In this document: positions 35,302 to 47,262 of the stretch, piece after piece | Layout: each line of letters starts with the position of its first letter | Numbering within the stretch: the first letter of the stretch is position 1 | DNA from: Psettodes erumei | Taxonomy: Eukaryota > Chordata > Actinopteri > Pleuronectiformes > Psettodidae | NCBI GenBank assembly: GCA_016785225.1 | Contig: JAFBJZ010000410.1 | Location: 806,001-870,000 of the forward strand | DNA: 64,000 nt | Direction: 5' to 3' | The notes under the pieces: model-generated | Seen by the model: the letters and a program-made list of their open reading frames with translations, nothing else | Told to the model about the DNA's origin: nothing | Database searches by the model: none | Made by a program: the position numbers and the translations under genes

Positions 35302-37416
35302 CTACACCGACTAACAGAGCTCACTCTCAGTTGTGTCAGTCTCTTCAGGCCTTTTTCACTATTTCCTGTTGAACTGAGGAACCGGCTCCTGCAGTATCAA
35401 AAATCCAACTTGCCACAGATGAACATGATGCGGGATGCACGGCCTAAGCCTTCATCATCATCATCTGCCACCTGCAAAAGATAAATGCTGCAAGGAGAGT
35501 GCAATCCTCACTCAGTGTCTGTAGAAACTGCTTGTTAAAGGTGACATCACTTCCTGCTTTAGTTTCAGGAAGTGTCTTAAAGGAGTTGGACTGGCTGACA
35601 AGTTTATACATGAGGATTAAAAAGGAGACCTGAACCTAATCGATGTTAAACCAGAGTACAAGAGGAACATAGTTGCTGATCAACCTGTTGTTTACAAGAT
35701 CATTGAATGTTATGAGACATTATCGTCATACCTGCAACCTATTTAAATATTTAACGCAGATATAACATTAAAAGAACAACTTGATTTTTCTCACTCAGGA
35801 CTGTGGGGGGATTTGACACCAAAACATAACATTGTGAGGGGAGTAAAGGCAAATGAGAGGATATTTTTTACACACTGAAACTGTTTTCTGCGCAGCTGCG
35901 AGAGTCGGTACGTGTTTAACAAAAGATGTGCAGATTTTGCGGTCAAACATGACGCAGGAAACAAAAAAACAAAACTGAAACAGTATGAAGCATCTGCAGA
36001 GACGAGCACAAAGCAGAAGTGGGCTGGCAGGGTCGAGTCTCTGACTGGTTCTGTAGATAAACTGCAAGCATCAGTTACCACAATTCCAAGGAAGTGATCA
36101 ATGAAGACCTGCTAATGAAGAGCTTTCAGTTACTGGTTCTCCACCACTGGTGCTGCGCTTCATAAAAAGAAAATCACCATCATAACTTAATGGCTCCCTG
36201 AGTTGCTAAAGTGAATTTTGTTGCTTGTTTGCTTTTAAGGCAAGAACAAAAGTTTCTGATGAAAGGACAATTAGAGAGTCTCAGTTGAAAGGCTCCTCAT
36301 AAAAACTGGCTCCATTAAATGACATAGAAAAGGGTGTCAGTCTGATTTTGGGATGTAACTGTATTAAAAAAGAGAATGAAAGCAGTTGAACATGCAGTGT
36401 TAACAGGTCTGTGTCCCTGGTGATGCTGTTCTGGTCTGAGGCGTACTCACACACATGCTGCACACACTGATTCAGTTATGAAAGATGTAACCGCTCTCCA
36501 CATCTCCTCGTGTCCCGCTGTAACTGCGCTGTTGCGTGGACGAGGCCCGTGCGCTCATGTCGGCCTTGGCACGCTGACCAGTCAGTGTGACACAGCCTTT
36601 TTATTTCCGCCTGAATTTCCCCCGTTTCTGCTTCACGTTTTTATTTCATACGTAATGTGGCGAGAACAAGATACGATTCCATCAAAGAAACATCAATAAG
36701 GTAAAAAGGGTTTTGAGGTGAGGGCAACAAATACACCTGTTTTCCTACAAAGGTCATACATGGTGACCTTTGCAAACACTCTTTAAAGATGCTACATTTA
36801 CAATAGGTTTTTACTATCACTTCATATACACAGCTTACATTAACAGCTTTGCACTGTGCAGAAACACTGTTCTCAGATTTTGTATCCGAAATTACATTTC
36901 TCATCAGTTTTGGAAATGATCAGTGGATTAACTTTGGAAGTCGTCAGCACGTGAACTGACAATGTAAATAACTGCAGCCCTGTTAAAAGCCACTTTGAGG
37001 CACAACATTCATCTTTATTCAGCTCACACCCCGCTGTCTTGTACTGTAAGTTCTCCACCTCTAACTGCCTGCCTGCAGAGCGACACACTGTGAGCCTTTG
37101 GTGAAAGCCACTACAGTAGTCATTCCCCTGCCTGCTGAACACCATGCTACAGGTTCTGTCCCACAGAACCAGAACCGTACCACGGCAGAAACAATCCCAC
37201 CGTTTTGCTGCTTCAGTCAGTCAGACCACGACTGGTTAAAAGACACCGACACAGCATGATGGTGCATTTTCTCAGTTATTACTGTCGCAGCAAAAATACA
37301 GCATCACTGTCTGGATGTGTGCGTCTCGGTGTGATGATGATGATGATGATGAGCGTGCACAAACATACCGCGGGGACGTCTGCTCCGGCCGAAGGGCTGG
37401 ATGTAAACAAACTCAC

Positions 37417-37560
37417 GCTGCAGACGGCGTCACGAGGCAAAGACACTGCAGCCGGCCCTCGCCCTCTCCTCTTCCTCCTCCTGCTCTCCATCTCCCCCTC
37501 GCTCGCTCTCTCTCTTCCTCACCCTTTACTCTCTCTCCCTCCCTCTCTCTCTCTCGCCGA
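37417..37560 (-). promoter_or_regulatory. inpp4a: Candidate inpp4a first non-coding exon/promoter
   Basis: On the minus strand a purine-rich (GA)n-like stretch and a CpG-rich block lead to TCTGCAGC followed by a GTGAGTTT donor at 37416-37409. This layout is typical of a 5' UTR first exon. The right boundary is approximate. Confidence 0.4.
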
Positions 37561-37907
37561 CAGCTCAGTGCTTCCCAAACAGCAGAGCCAGTTAACTCTT
37601 CCTCTGCCTGCTCTGCAGCAAAAACACACCATCAGGTCCAGTCGGAGAACAACCTCATAATAAATCATCACAGTACAAAAGATCATGAAAAGAAATCAGA
37701 TATGTGCGTGTGTTTTTGTGTTTTACATGCATGGTTGTATCTTAACTGAAAAGACTTCAGCTTTAAAACTGCACTGGAGCAACATTACTTACATTTTTTG
37801 CAGGACTAAATCACTTTTTGCAGTGTGGAACTGGCCTGTGCACAGAGACAAATCACGTTTTTTGCCATGCTTCCTGTGGTGGTCCCATCTTTGGCAGAGC
37901 GCACGCA

Positions 37908-37953
<46 letters not shown>

Positions 37954-39930
37954 GGTTTCACTCTTCTTTTCCGATGCTTCTCCATTTTCCTCCTGTGCTC
38001 ATCAATAATGAAATGCACTGGGGCACGAGAGCTCCCAGCCTCAGCAGACCAGTGTGTGCCGTTAGTCAGGACACAGCACATCTCCACAAGGTGTTTGTGT
38101 CTGTGCAAGACACGAAAGAAAACGGATGCACACATAACATCACTGTGAGTGAGTGTGTTAACATATGGGCTCACTGTTTAAATGATAAGGGATGTTTAAC
38201 TTGGCAGAAAGTGACGAAGGTTCCTCTGTTAATAATTCAGCATTAAGTTGCCAAAGTGGGACTGGTTTTCTGTTAAATGTTTCCTGATGAGACTGAGGAT
38301 GATGAAGCTCATTAATGAATCATCATCATCACATCACATCTTCACCACCAATCTTTTGAAGACCAGCTGGGCAATAAGATGCAGCAAGTGGCCAACGTCT
38401 GTCGTGAATGTCTCACCACGTTCACTGTGTATGTGAGAAAGAAACAGAGGACGAATCAACAGGCTTTCCTGCTCAACCCTCTGGAGCTGAGTGGGAGAGA
38501 TTGATGAGTCACCACACACACACAAAGATATGATGGACACAGAGAAAAACACTTAACCTGATTTCAAATCAAATCCATCAATACAGCTCCATCAGTTTCA
38601 GTCGTCCCCATCCAGATTCAAACGGATCTCTCAAAGTGCCGGTTCCCACGTCAGATCTTTCCCTTCTGAAAACCTGGCTGCTAAATTCATCCTGTGTTGG
38701 GATTTAAACCTTTGGGTCTGAGCCAAGGAGAGAGTGATGTTTGGGTCGGGGTGGACGGAGAGTGCTGGGCAGTGAATTATGTGGAAATGATGAAGGAAAC
38801 GGAAATAGTGGGGGAGTTCCCAGCTACATGGAATAAAATAAACAGCACAAAAAAGGGACTTTGGATGGTGTGAAGTATTGTTTTTTTCCTATTTGATGTA
38901 AATTAAATGCAAATTGTTTGTTTTATCAAACTTTGCAGAGCTTTCAACTCATGTAAAGTTAACTTGACTTAACTTTGCTGTCACGTGCTTGCAGTCTGCA
39001 ATCACAACCTTGTAAACATGCAAATCTCAAACCATCAAAATGGTTTTTGGCACCATTTGGCATTGAGCTAAGAGTAACAATATAGAACACATCATCTCAG
39101 GTCAATCTCCTCCTAATGAAGAGCATCATGACCATCATCTTTGTCAGCAGCAGCAGCAGCAGCAGCATCTCTTTAATATTGGTGTGTCTGTCTGACCTTG
39201 AAACTCAAAACCAGCCATGGCCAGAAGAAAGAATGCAGTGAAGTGACATGCAAAGTCCCACACAGACACAGCACATGTGTACATCCACAGTCAGCATCCA
39301 GACGGGACATCCCGGCTGCACACACATATTTTTCACACTGAGCAAAACCAACACACTCACGCATTACACTGGAGAACGACCAAAATACATAGTGTGTCTG
39401 TGTGTTTTTAACGGGATGGTTTGCAGGTCCAAACCTGACACTGAAATATACACTGAAATAACGCACCGTTCCCTACTTCAAAAGTTACGTAATACCAGAG
39501 GCAGCAGTGTTTCTCAGGCTGTGACCCAGCTGCCATCCTCAAGAAACAACTTTACACATAATTTTACATGTGTGGTTATTCAGATTGTATGACACTTTGA
39601 CCACAACTAGAACCAATTTTAAGCCCCACCCCCCGTCCTGTCAGACCTTGGCGTTAGTCTCATGTAGTCAAATTATGTTGTTTTTAAGTTATGTGCCAAA
39701 CATATGCATCAACTCTGTCTTCTTTACTAAATACATTCAACTCGCTTCCGTTTCTCAACTTGTCGCCAACAGCATAAACACTGGCGAAGCCGCAGGCGTT
39801 AGCTCTCTTTAGCCCGTAAAACCATCATTACGCGGCTTCATTTGAATTAAAATTAACTGAGCATGACCAATACTCACAATTCAGTTTCGTTGTGATAAAT
39901 TATCCGTTTCATTAAAAAAAAAAAAACTAC
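37561..39930. other. Intergenic region between inpp4a and slc9a2
   Basis: No coding exon recognised. It contains a CA microsatellite (37910-37949), an (AGC)7 run near 39147-39167 with no open protein context, and scattered AT-rich DNA. Confidence 0.6.
37910..37949. repeat. (AC)n microsatellite
   Basis: About 20 AC units. Translated frames through it give only Thr-His or Val-Cys repeats. Confidence 0.95.
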
Positions 39931-39939
39931 AGCTGTAAA

Positions 39940-40080
39940 AGAGTGCGCCCCCGGGCTGCAGCAATGTTTCTCAATGTGTCTTTCTGCCCGTCGCTGCAGC
40001 AGCGACACTCAGTGACCACGCCCCCTACGTAGCACGCCGCTTGCGTCACAACGCAGACGTATACGCAGACGTAGAACCTT
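39940..40080. promoter_or_regulatory. CpG/GC-box-rich promoter-like core
   Basis: In otherwise AT-rich DNA this segment has many CpG dinucleotides, a GC box (CCACGCCCCCTA near 40016), a CRE-like TGCGTCA (near 40044) and repeated ACGT/ACGC steps. It lies 0.8 kb upstream of the slc9a2 start and 2.5 kb from the inpp4a leader, so it could serve slc9a2 or both divergent genes. Confidence 0.4.
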
Positions 40081-40825
40081 TTTCTGTCAAATCCAGGAAA
40101 TAAACAGAGAATAACACACGCGCACACACTTTTTCTCCATTTATATACATATTAAATACATTTACTTTACTTTATTTATTTATAGATGTATTTAAATCTG
40201 CTCATACTTGGCCTTTCCTTATGTATTGCTACTGTCCCAATGTAGAATAGTCGTTTGTCGTCATCATGTGGAAACAATCAGGTATTGCATGTTTCAACAC
40301 CAGTTTAAAAAACTGAGCTCCAGCTTTGTACACCTTTCCCAAATCACAGCCTACAACCTGTGTCTGTGTGTGTGTTATGGTCTGATTTATACTGAACCAG
40401 AGCAGCAGGTGAATTTAACCAATGCCAACAACACTATGTGACTTTTTTCTTTTCCTGTCAGCTCCACCCACTAGGCAAGGCACAAGTGACAAGCAGGTTC
40501 AGCAACACCTGAAACCAGAAGTGTGTTGCACCTGAAATCAAATCCTGTGAAGGCTGAGTAGAAGGAGGTCTTTTATTATTTTCACTTTGTCAAACAAAAA
40601 CAGCATTATAACAGTTTTTCTCATGGAAAACTTGATTTTGTAATTAATTTGGACATGGAGTTGAGTGAGAGAGTCTCATTAGTCCTGATGTTTAAATTAT
40701 GTAGTTTTTTATTTGTTACGTCTTACTGAAGATGCACAGCAGATATTTTTCAAAGTTTTTGGGGTTCATATTTTTAGTGCTTTGTAATTTACAGTGGAAA
40801 TACTTGGGATCTTGAACCAGTGGAA

Positions 40826-43800
40826 ATGGGGACCTCAATTTTATCTGAAGTCTGGATTCGAAATGGATTTTTTTGCATGCTTCTGCTCCTCTTGCTCTGC
40901 TGCTTTGGAGGGAAAAGTGAGCTTCAGGAATCAAAACCTTCGGTGCCAACCAACTTCCCCACCGTCAAACCTTTCGACAATCAAATCAATGAACCTCAGG
41001 CCTTCCCTGAGACAGAGAGGGCCAGCCTGCCTGTTTTTACTATGGATTACCCTCGGATTCAGGTCCCCTTTGAGTTTACTTTATGGGTGCTGCTGGCCTC
41101 CTTTGCAAAAATTGGTATGTTTTCTGTGTCCAGGTTTATGCTGAGGTAATGGGGTTTGCATCAAGATTTGCGACCAGAATAATTGTGGCTGATGGCAGCT
41201 TTAATTTTGGGGTTAGAGGTCAACACATGAGTCCAATCTTTTCACTGTCTTCTCCCCAGGTTTCCATATTTACCACAAAATCACCATCTGGATCCCAGAG
41301 TCCTGTCTCCTGATTTCAATCGGCCTCATTGTCGGCGCAATCATGCACTCAGTCAAAGAGGAGCCCCCCGCTGTGCTCAGCTCCAACGTCTTCTTCCTAT
41401 ACATGCTTCCACCCATCGTCTTAGACAGCGGCTACTTCATGCCCACAAGGCCGTTCTTTGAAAACATTGGCTCGGTGCTGTGGTACGCTGTGGTGGGAAC
41501 CCTGTGGAACAGTGTCGGCATTGGACTCTCTCTGTTCGCCATCTGCCAGTTTGAGGTGTTTGGAGTTCAAGACATCAACCTGCAGGTCGGTTTGAGTCAC
41601 AGGAAGGAGAGAGTGGCATGTAGCACGCCAATCACAGGTTACAATTCTGCCAGAGTAGGAAAGTGGTTTCTTCTGACTGAAAGGTCAAAGGCCATATCGT
41701 GGGAATTTGATTCACCCACTCAATAAAGATTTTCTTTTTGCTCATTTCACTGCAGGAGAACTTGCTGTTTGCCTCCATCATCTCTGCTGTGGACCCGGTG
41801 GCTGCTCTGAATGTGTTTGAGGACATTGGAGTCAATGAGCAGATATATATAGTCATATTTGGAGAGGGTCTCTTCAACGATGCTGTCACTGTGGTGAGTA
41901 CAGTGGATTACGTGTTTCCTTCTTTTGTTGGGCAAATTAGAACCATTAAAAAGGCAGGTTGTTTTTTTCTTTTCTCGGATTCATAAGTGGGGATTTATTT
42001 CTTTATTTATCCATCATGGATCTCAGAGACATTACAACATTACATCAGTAAATTTATTTCATTTCTCACCCCAACTTCAGCAAAAAGCAGCTGAGGTCCT
42101 GTGCAGTTTTCCCCTTAGTCTAGTTTGACCAGTTCCTCACTGTTAAATGGAAACCATGATACACCTGCCTCTGCTTTGGCTGAGTTTCACTTGAGAGGCA
42201 AGTTTCACTCAACACTTCTGGCACTGACTATCTCCAGTTGCATCCTGTCTCCAAAAGGACAAGAATGTTTTTTTCATAAATGTCAGTTCTGCCAGTTGAG
42301 TGACCTGAGTCAAGTTGGCTCGTGATTGAAAAAGAATGAGTCATCAGCTTGCTTGGCAACAGCTCCCTGAGATCTCCAGTTTATTGTCTGTGTTGTGCCT
42401 TGGAGAAAATGCCTTATCACCCTTGTGGAAGCCATACATTCAAACCTTGTCCTGTATAAAGACTCTGTGTCCTTGTCTCTCCCTCTCCTCAGGTACTTTA
42501 CAGCATGTTTGCTTTCTTGGCAGACCTGCCCATCGTTGAGTCCACTGATGTCTTTCTGGGAGTGGCCCGCTTTTTTGTGGTGGCTGCCGGTGGCATACTC
42601 TTCGGCCTCCTTTTTGGATTTGTTGCTGCGTTCACCACGCGCTTCACCCACAACGTGCGTCAGATCGAGCCCCTCTTTGTCTTCATGTACAGCTACCTGG
42701 CGTACCTGGTGGCTGAGCTGTTTGCCATCTCCAGCGTCCTGGCGTGAGTGTGGGCCCAAACACAGATCACTCTTCATTCAACACACAATGACAGAGAAAT
42801 ATTCAATTCCTTTACTTAAATTGTAACACAACAGCCCACACATATGCATACTTTGGCTGCAGTTTATAATGTGAGCAACTTACAAACTTAGAACTAAGAT
42901 ATGAATCTTTACCCTCCAGACTCTCATGCCTGTTGTTTGTGCAGCTTGTAAGAACCTGCTCCTCCACATAGTTTTCCGCCCTCTGGATGAGATGAAAGTT
43001 CAAAAGGATGAGTGCTGCCATCACATGACATAAGTGTGGTTAATTTGAAGTTGTTGCTTGAATGAGTGCGCTTTTTTGCAATGCAATAATATGTTTTGAT
43101 TGTGTGACATGAAAGGACATCCTCAGCTCAATCTAACTTTGCTAAGTTTGCAGGGTAAAAGCTTCCTGTGAAAACAAGCCGAATTTACATTTTTACAAAA
43201 TAATGTCTTGTTTTGTTTTTTCCTTACTGCAGCATCATAACATGTGCCATCACCATGAAGTACTATGTGGAGGAGAATGTGTCTCAGAGATCCTGCACCA
43301 CCGTACGCCATGTGGTGAAGATGCTGGCCACCATCTCGGAAACCCTCATCTTCTTCTTCCTCGGCGTCGTCACCATAACAACAGAGCACGAGTGGAACTG
43401 GGCCTACATCCTGTTCACGCTGCTCTTCGCCTTCATCTGGAGGGGACTCGGTAAGAGCAGGGACTTTTTAGGCTACAAAGCTTTCATCAGTCAAACAGGT
43501 TGATCCATCTAACGTCTTGTTTTTGGCTGCAGGCATTCTGGTGCTGACCCAGATCATCAACCCGTTCCGCACCATCCAGTTCAATTACAAGGACCAGTTT
43601 GGGCTCGCCTACGGAGGCCTGCGTGGGGCGATCTGCTTCGCCCTGGCCTTCACCTTGCACGACAACATCAACAGAAAGAACCTGTTTGTCACGGCTTCGA
43701 TCGCCATCATCATATTCACAGTTTTCATACAGGTGGGCTCAACGTTCACCTTCATATTTTTTATATATTTTGATATTTTGTGTGAAAGATTCAAAAGGCA

Positions 43801-46380
43801 GGGCAGCTCTTAAAAGCTTAAACTGTTTATGTGGTCGTATGTGCCATCTCCCAATGATTGCAGCTTCATGAACAAAGCATGCTGGGATAGGCTTCAGACT
43901 GTATCACCTCACCGCTCTGGGGTTTGAGATGGAAGAAAAATAAATGAAAGTAATTAATCTTTAAGAGGAAAAGATGTTCGTTCTGCTGTCGGTAATAAAA
44001 CCCCAGTGTGCCTGCTGGCAGGTGTAGTTTCCTTTTATTGCTGAGATTAAAATTAAAATGTATTTTTCTAAGTGATCACACATATTATTTGGCACAAAAA
44101 AACATGCAATTACTTCAAGGCTTTCTTCTGAAAGCCTTGCCTTGAATGTCATAAAACTACAAGTGTCAAATAAATAATGAAGAAACAGGTTGGCAGGTTG
44201 TTTTAGTGCAATCAGCTTCTTTGCATGTGACATGTGTTGCATTTTAAAAACAACCACAACTCCCCATAACTCTTTTCAGAGTAAATAAAGTTGTTTTTCA
44301 TTTGCAGGGCATCAGCATTCGCCCCATACTGGAGTATGTAAACATCAGGAGGACCAATAAAGACCTGAACACAATCAATGTTGAGATTCACACCAGGGTG
44401 AGCAGCAGCTATTCCACATGTAGTTTTCTCTGGTGTTAAATGGCCTGTCACATCCCATGTGTTTGACTGTGTTTTCTCCAGGTGATGGAGCATGTTGTTA
44501 GCGGCATCGAGGACCTGTGTGGACAGTGGAGCCACTATTACTGGAAGGACAAGTAGGAGCTACATCACTGTCTACATGATTATATATTAATGTGACTGGA
44601 TTCAAATAAGCCCACTATAGACTCACAGCCTGATGTGCTGATAATCTTTACTGGTTGGTCTGCTTGTCTGTGCGTGTGTCAGGTTTAAGAAGTTCAACGA
44701 TCGTGTTTTGAGGCGGATCCTGCTGCGGGACAACAGGGCCGAGTCCAGCATCGTGTCTCTGTACAAGAAACTGGAGCTGCAGAACGCCATCGACCTCCTG
44801 GACACACCTATGGGAGACCTCAGCGCGGCACCATCTATTGTTTCTCTTCAGTAAGCACAACACACTGATTGGTCTCAGCCTCAATTACTTAGAAAATTAT
44901 CACTGTAAAATGGAAAGGTATGGTAAAATAAGAATGTCAGAAACGTTACCTAATAGCTTCACAATCTGGTGTCCCAAATGGGCTACTTTCTTTTGGCATT
45001 AGATTAGCTTGTGCATTGATAAATGGGCAAATTCTTCAAGTACAACAACAGAAACCGGATCTGCTCTCCAGCAGAGTGCATCAGCTATATGCACCAAAAC
45101 CCTTTCACTGAATCTAATTTGGCTCCAGCTGATGATGCTGTTTTCCATCCTAACTGCCTGCCATCTTAATGTCAATAGTAATAATATAGCATTACACAGT
45201 TTTTCATTAGTATCCCTCCTTCACTTCCAACCAGTGACGAGAAAATGGAGGCCTCTCGTCCGAAGAAGAAGTTTCTGGCTGCTGACGTGAGGAAAATGCA
45301 CGACATCTTGTCAAAGAACATGTACAAGATCCGACAGAAGGTACTGTCAGTGCCACAGCTGCAGTGTGACTGCAATAGTACCTGTTAGTAGGAGTAGTAG
45401 TGTTTTGTGATGGTCTGTCGCCTTGATTGGATCTCGGCTCCTCTGTATAAATGTTGATGCACATCCTAACGTTCATATCAAGTGTTTGCATCAAAAACTC
45501 CCACCGAACATCTGTCCATGCGTTCCAGACCATGGGCTACACCAACAAATACAATCTGCCCGATGAAAGCCGAACCAGAGAGATTCTGATCCGCCGCCAC
45601 GCGAGCATCAGACGCAGCCTTCGTGATGGAAGTTTCCGTGAGATGGTGGGGGATGGAAAGACACTTTTTTGTGCTGTTTGCAGACTTTAACAGTATATAA
45701 CACCTTTTTCACACCCACCTACCCTGACCTTGATTCTTCCTCTTCTCTTTGAGACTACACAAAACATCCCCAAGTCTCAGAGGTACTACTCCCTCCAGCC
45801 TGGTGGAGAGCTGGAGTCTGTCTTTGCCCTCAGAAGACGAAGTCACGGTGAGTTTATAGAAAATTCCCCAGATCAATAAATCACAGAGAGGTCAGTTTTT
45901 CTGCAGTGTTTTACTTCAAATCTGTATTATTTTGTATTAGGTGGTAGTGAGCTGGACCGTCTCTCAGCCCGTCTCCAGGCCTCCGGTGCGTCCCCCCGCT
46001 CTTCATCTCGCTCTCTCGTCCCGATGAGGAGATTGAACACCATCAAGGAGTCAGGAAGTGGAGGGGGCCAGCCAGCCGCATCTGCCCTCTCTCCTCTCGC
46101 CCGTTCTCCATCTCCTGAAGTTTTGGACGACAGCAGTCCTGTAAGTCCTGGGGCTTCCAGCTTCAGAGCCAGGAGAGCACCACTTCCTGCACCCAGGAGA
46201 CACAGTTCAGAACGGGTGGAAGAAGACAAAGACCCTGACCCTCCGGAACCAGTGCGCCCTCCACGGCTTCCACCACCTCGCGTCTGGGCACCCGAGAACC
46301 AGGATCCCAGAGAAAATGGGGCAGGAAATCCCCTGCTCAGACACTCGTCACAGGGGTCTCGAGGCTCAGGGAGATCATGA
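40826..46380 (+). CDS. slc9a2: Na+/H+ exchanger, NHE2 (SLC9A2)-like, complete, 13 exons
   Basis: An electroneutral plasma-membrane Na+/H+ antiporter. Exons: 40826-41114, 41260-41585, 41756-41893, 42493-42743, 43233-43450, 43533-43732, 44308-44397, 44482-44552, 44683-44850, 45235-45340, 45529-45645, 45754-45847, 45941-46380; total 836 codons including the stop (mammalian NHE2 is about 812 residues). The ATG at 40826 has G at -3 and +4 and opens a signal-peptide-like leader. Family marks: FFLYMLPPIVLDSGYFMPTR (inhibitor-site helix), the ion-site motif GEGLFND with E242 and D247, YGGLRGAICF with R438, and a cytoplasmic CHP-binding-like segment WKDKFKKF. The tail ends in a Pro-rich stretch (PPRLPPPRVW) like NHE2's SH3-binding region. 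NHE4 is the main alternative. The ion-site motif departs from the usual GESLLND. Confidence 0.85.
41861..41881 (+). other. slc9a2: Altered ion-binding motif GEGLFND in the exchanger
   Basis: Codons 241-247. The usual plasma-membrane NHE sequence is G-E-S-L-L-N-D. Here Ser is Gly and the second Leu is Phe, while the essential Glu (242) and Asp (247) remain. In the same helix region, DPVAALNVFE replaces the usual DPVAVLAVFE. Confidence 0.9.
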
Positions 46381-46588
46381 CGAACAGAGGACTGTGGGAA
46401 GCATTTGGATCAGGTCAGGTGGATGAGGTATATACTGTAATGTAATACTGTAAAAATACTACAGTGCAACACATAGTGTCATGCTCTGTATGGTGCATGT
46501 GTATTTGCACACAGACACAACACGTAGAGCTTTTTTATTTGTTAGTTTTTATATGTGTGCATGGGTTTGTTTGTGTGTGTTTCTGTGG

Positions 46589-46604
46589 CCACAAGAGGGC
46601 GCAC
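46589..46604 (+). promoter_or_regulatory. CTCF-like motif downstream of slc9a2
   Basis: CCACAAGAGGGCGCAC fits the CTCF core CCASYAGRKGGCR with one mismatch. It sits about 200 bases after the slc9a2 stop, where a domain boundary would be plausible. Confidence 0.3.
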
Positions 46605-46764
46605 ACCAGAGGTCAGGAAGGTCAGTTGTTGTAAAGACGCTGCTTTTTGCTGAAATGGTGTTATAATATTTAGAATGAGCAGATACTACATTGTTTACTG
46701 GTATTTTACAAAAAAAAAACTACGTGATTTTAGACTAATTATAAAAGTAAAGCAAAAGTGCTCA

Positions 46765-46770
46765 AATAAA
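46765..46770 (+). terminator. slc9a2: Candidate slc9a2 poly(A) signal
   Basis: AATAAA 385 bases after the stop codon. It is the first canonical hexamer downstream that I found. Confidence 0.45.
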
Positions 46771-47217
46771 ATGCAACAAACCACAATTCTTTCCTGTTTT
46801 TAATGTTGCCGTCCCATCTGTGTGATGCACAAAACATTAGCTCCATGCTGTCCCCATTGTCTTCTCATAAAACAGCACTGGTTTCTGTTTTCCTGAGCCA
46901 ATTACACAAAGAGATTAATGAGATTAACTGATCTGCCACAACACACAACAAGGCAAACAACCAAATTTCCAAATTTGGACCAATTTTCCAAATTCTGCTT
47001 ATTTTGCATCATTAAAAATATTATTGGTTATTTATATTTCAGCACCACTTCCCTATCCAGTTAAAGAGATGGCAGCCTGTTACAGTGTTGGCTAATATTA
47101 GCAGCATGCAGCATTGAGCCAATAAGTCTGTGAAATCACTCAATTTCTTTGAATGAGGAAATTATGCTTAAGATCATAAGAAACAGCATTTTAACCAAAA
47201 AATACAAGAGTATAAAT

Positions 47218-47262
47218 GTTTAGCGCTGTCGTCTTAGAGTTGCAGGTTCAATTCTGATCGTT
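47218..47262 (+). mobile_element. Possible tRNA-derived SINE remnant
   Basis: TAGCGCTGTCGTC followed by GCAGGTTCAATTC resembles the A- and B-box region of common fish tRNA-derived SINEs. It is short and degraded, and I cannot delimit it. Confidence 0.2.

Noticed and set aside
39147..39167. (AGC)7 run as a polyglutamine coding repeat
   Set aside because: No surrounding open frame or splice context; intergenic simple repeat.
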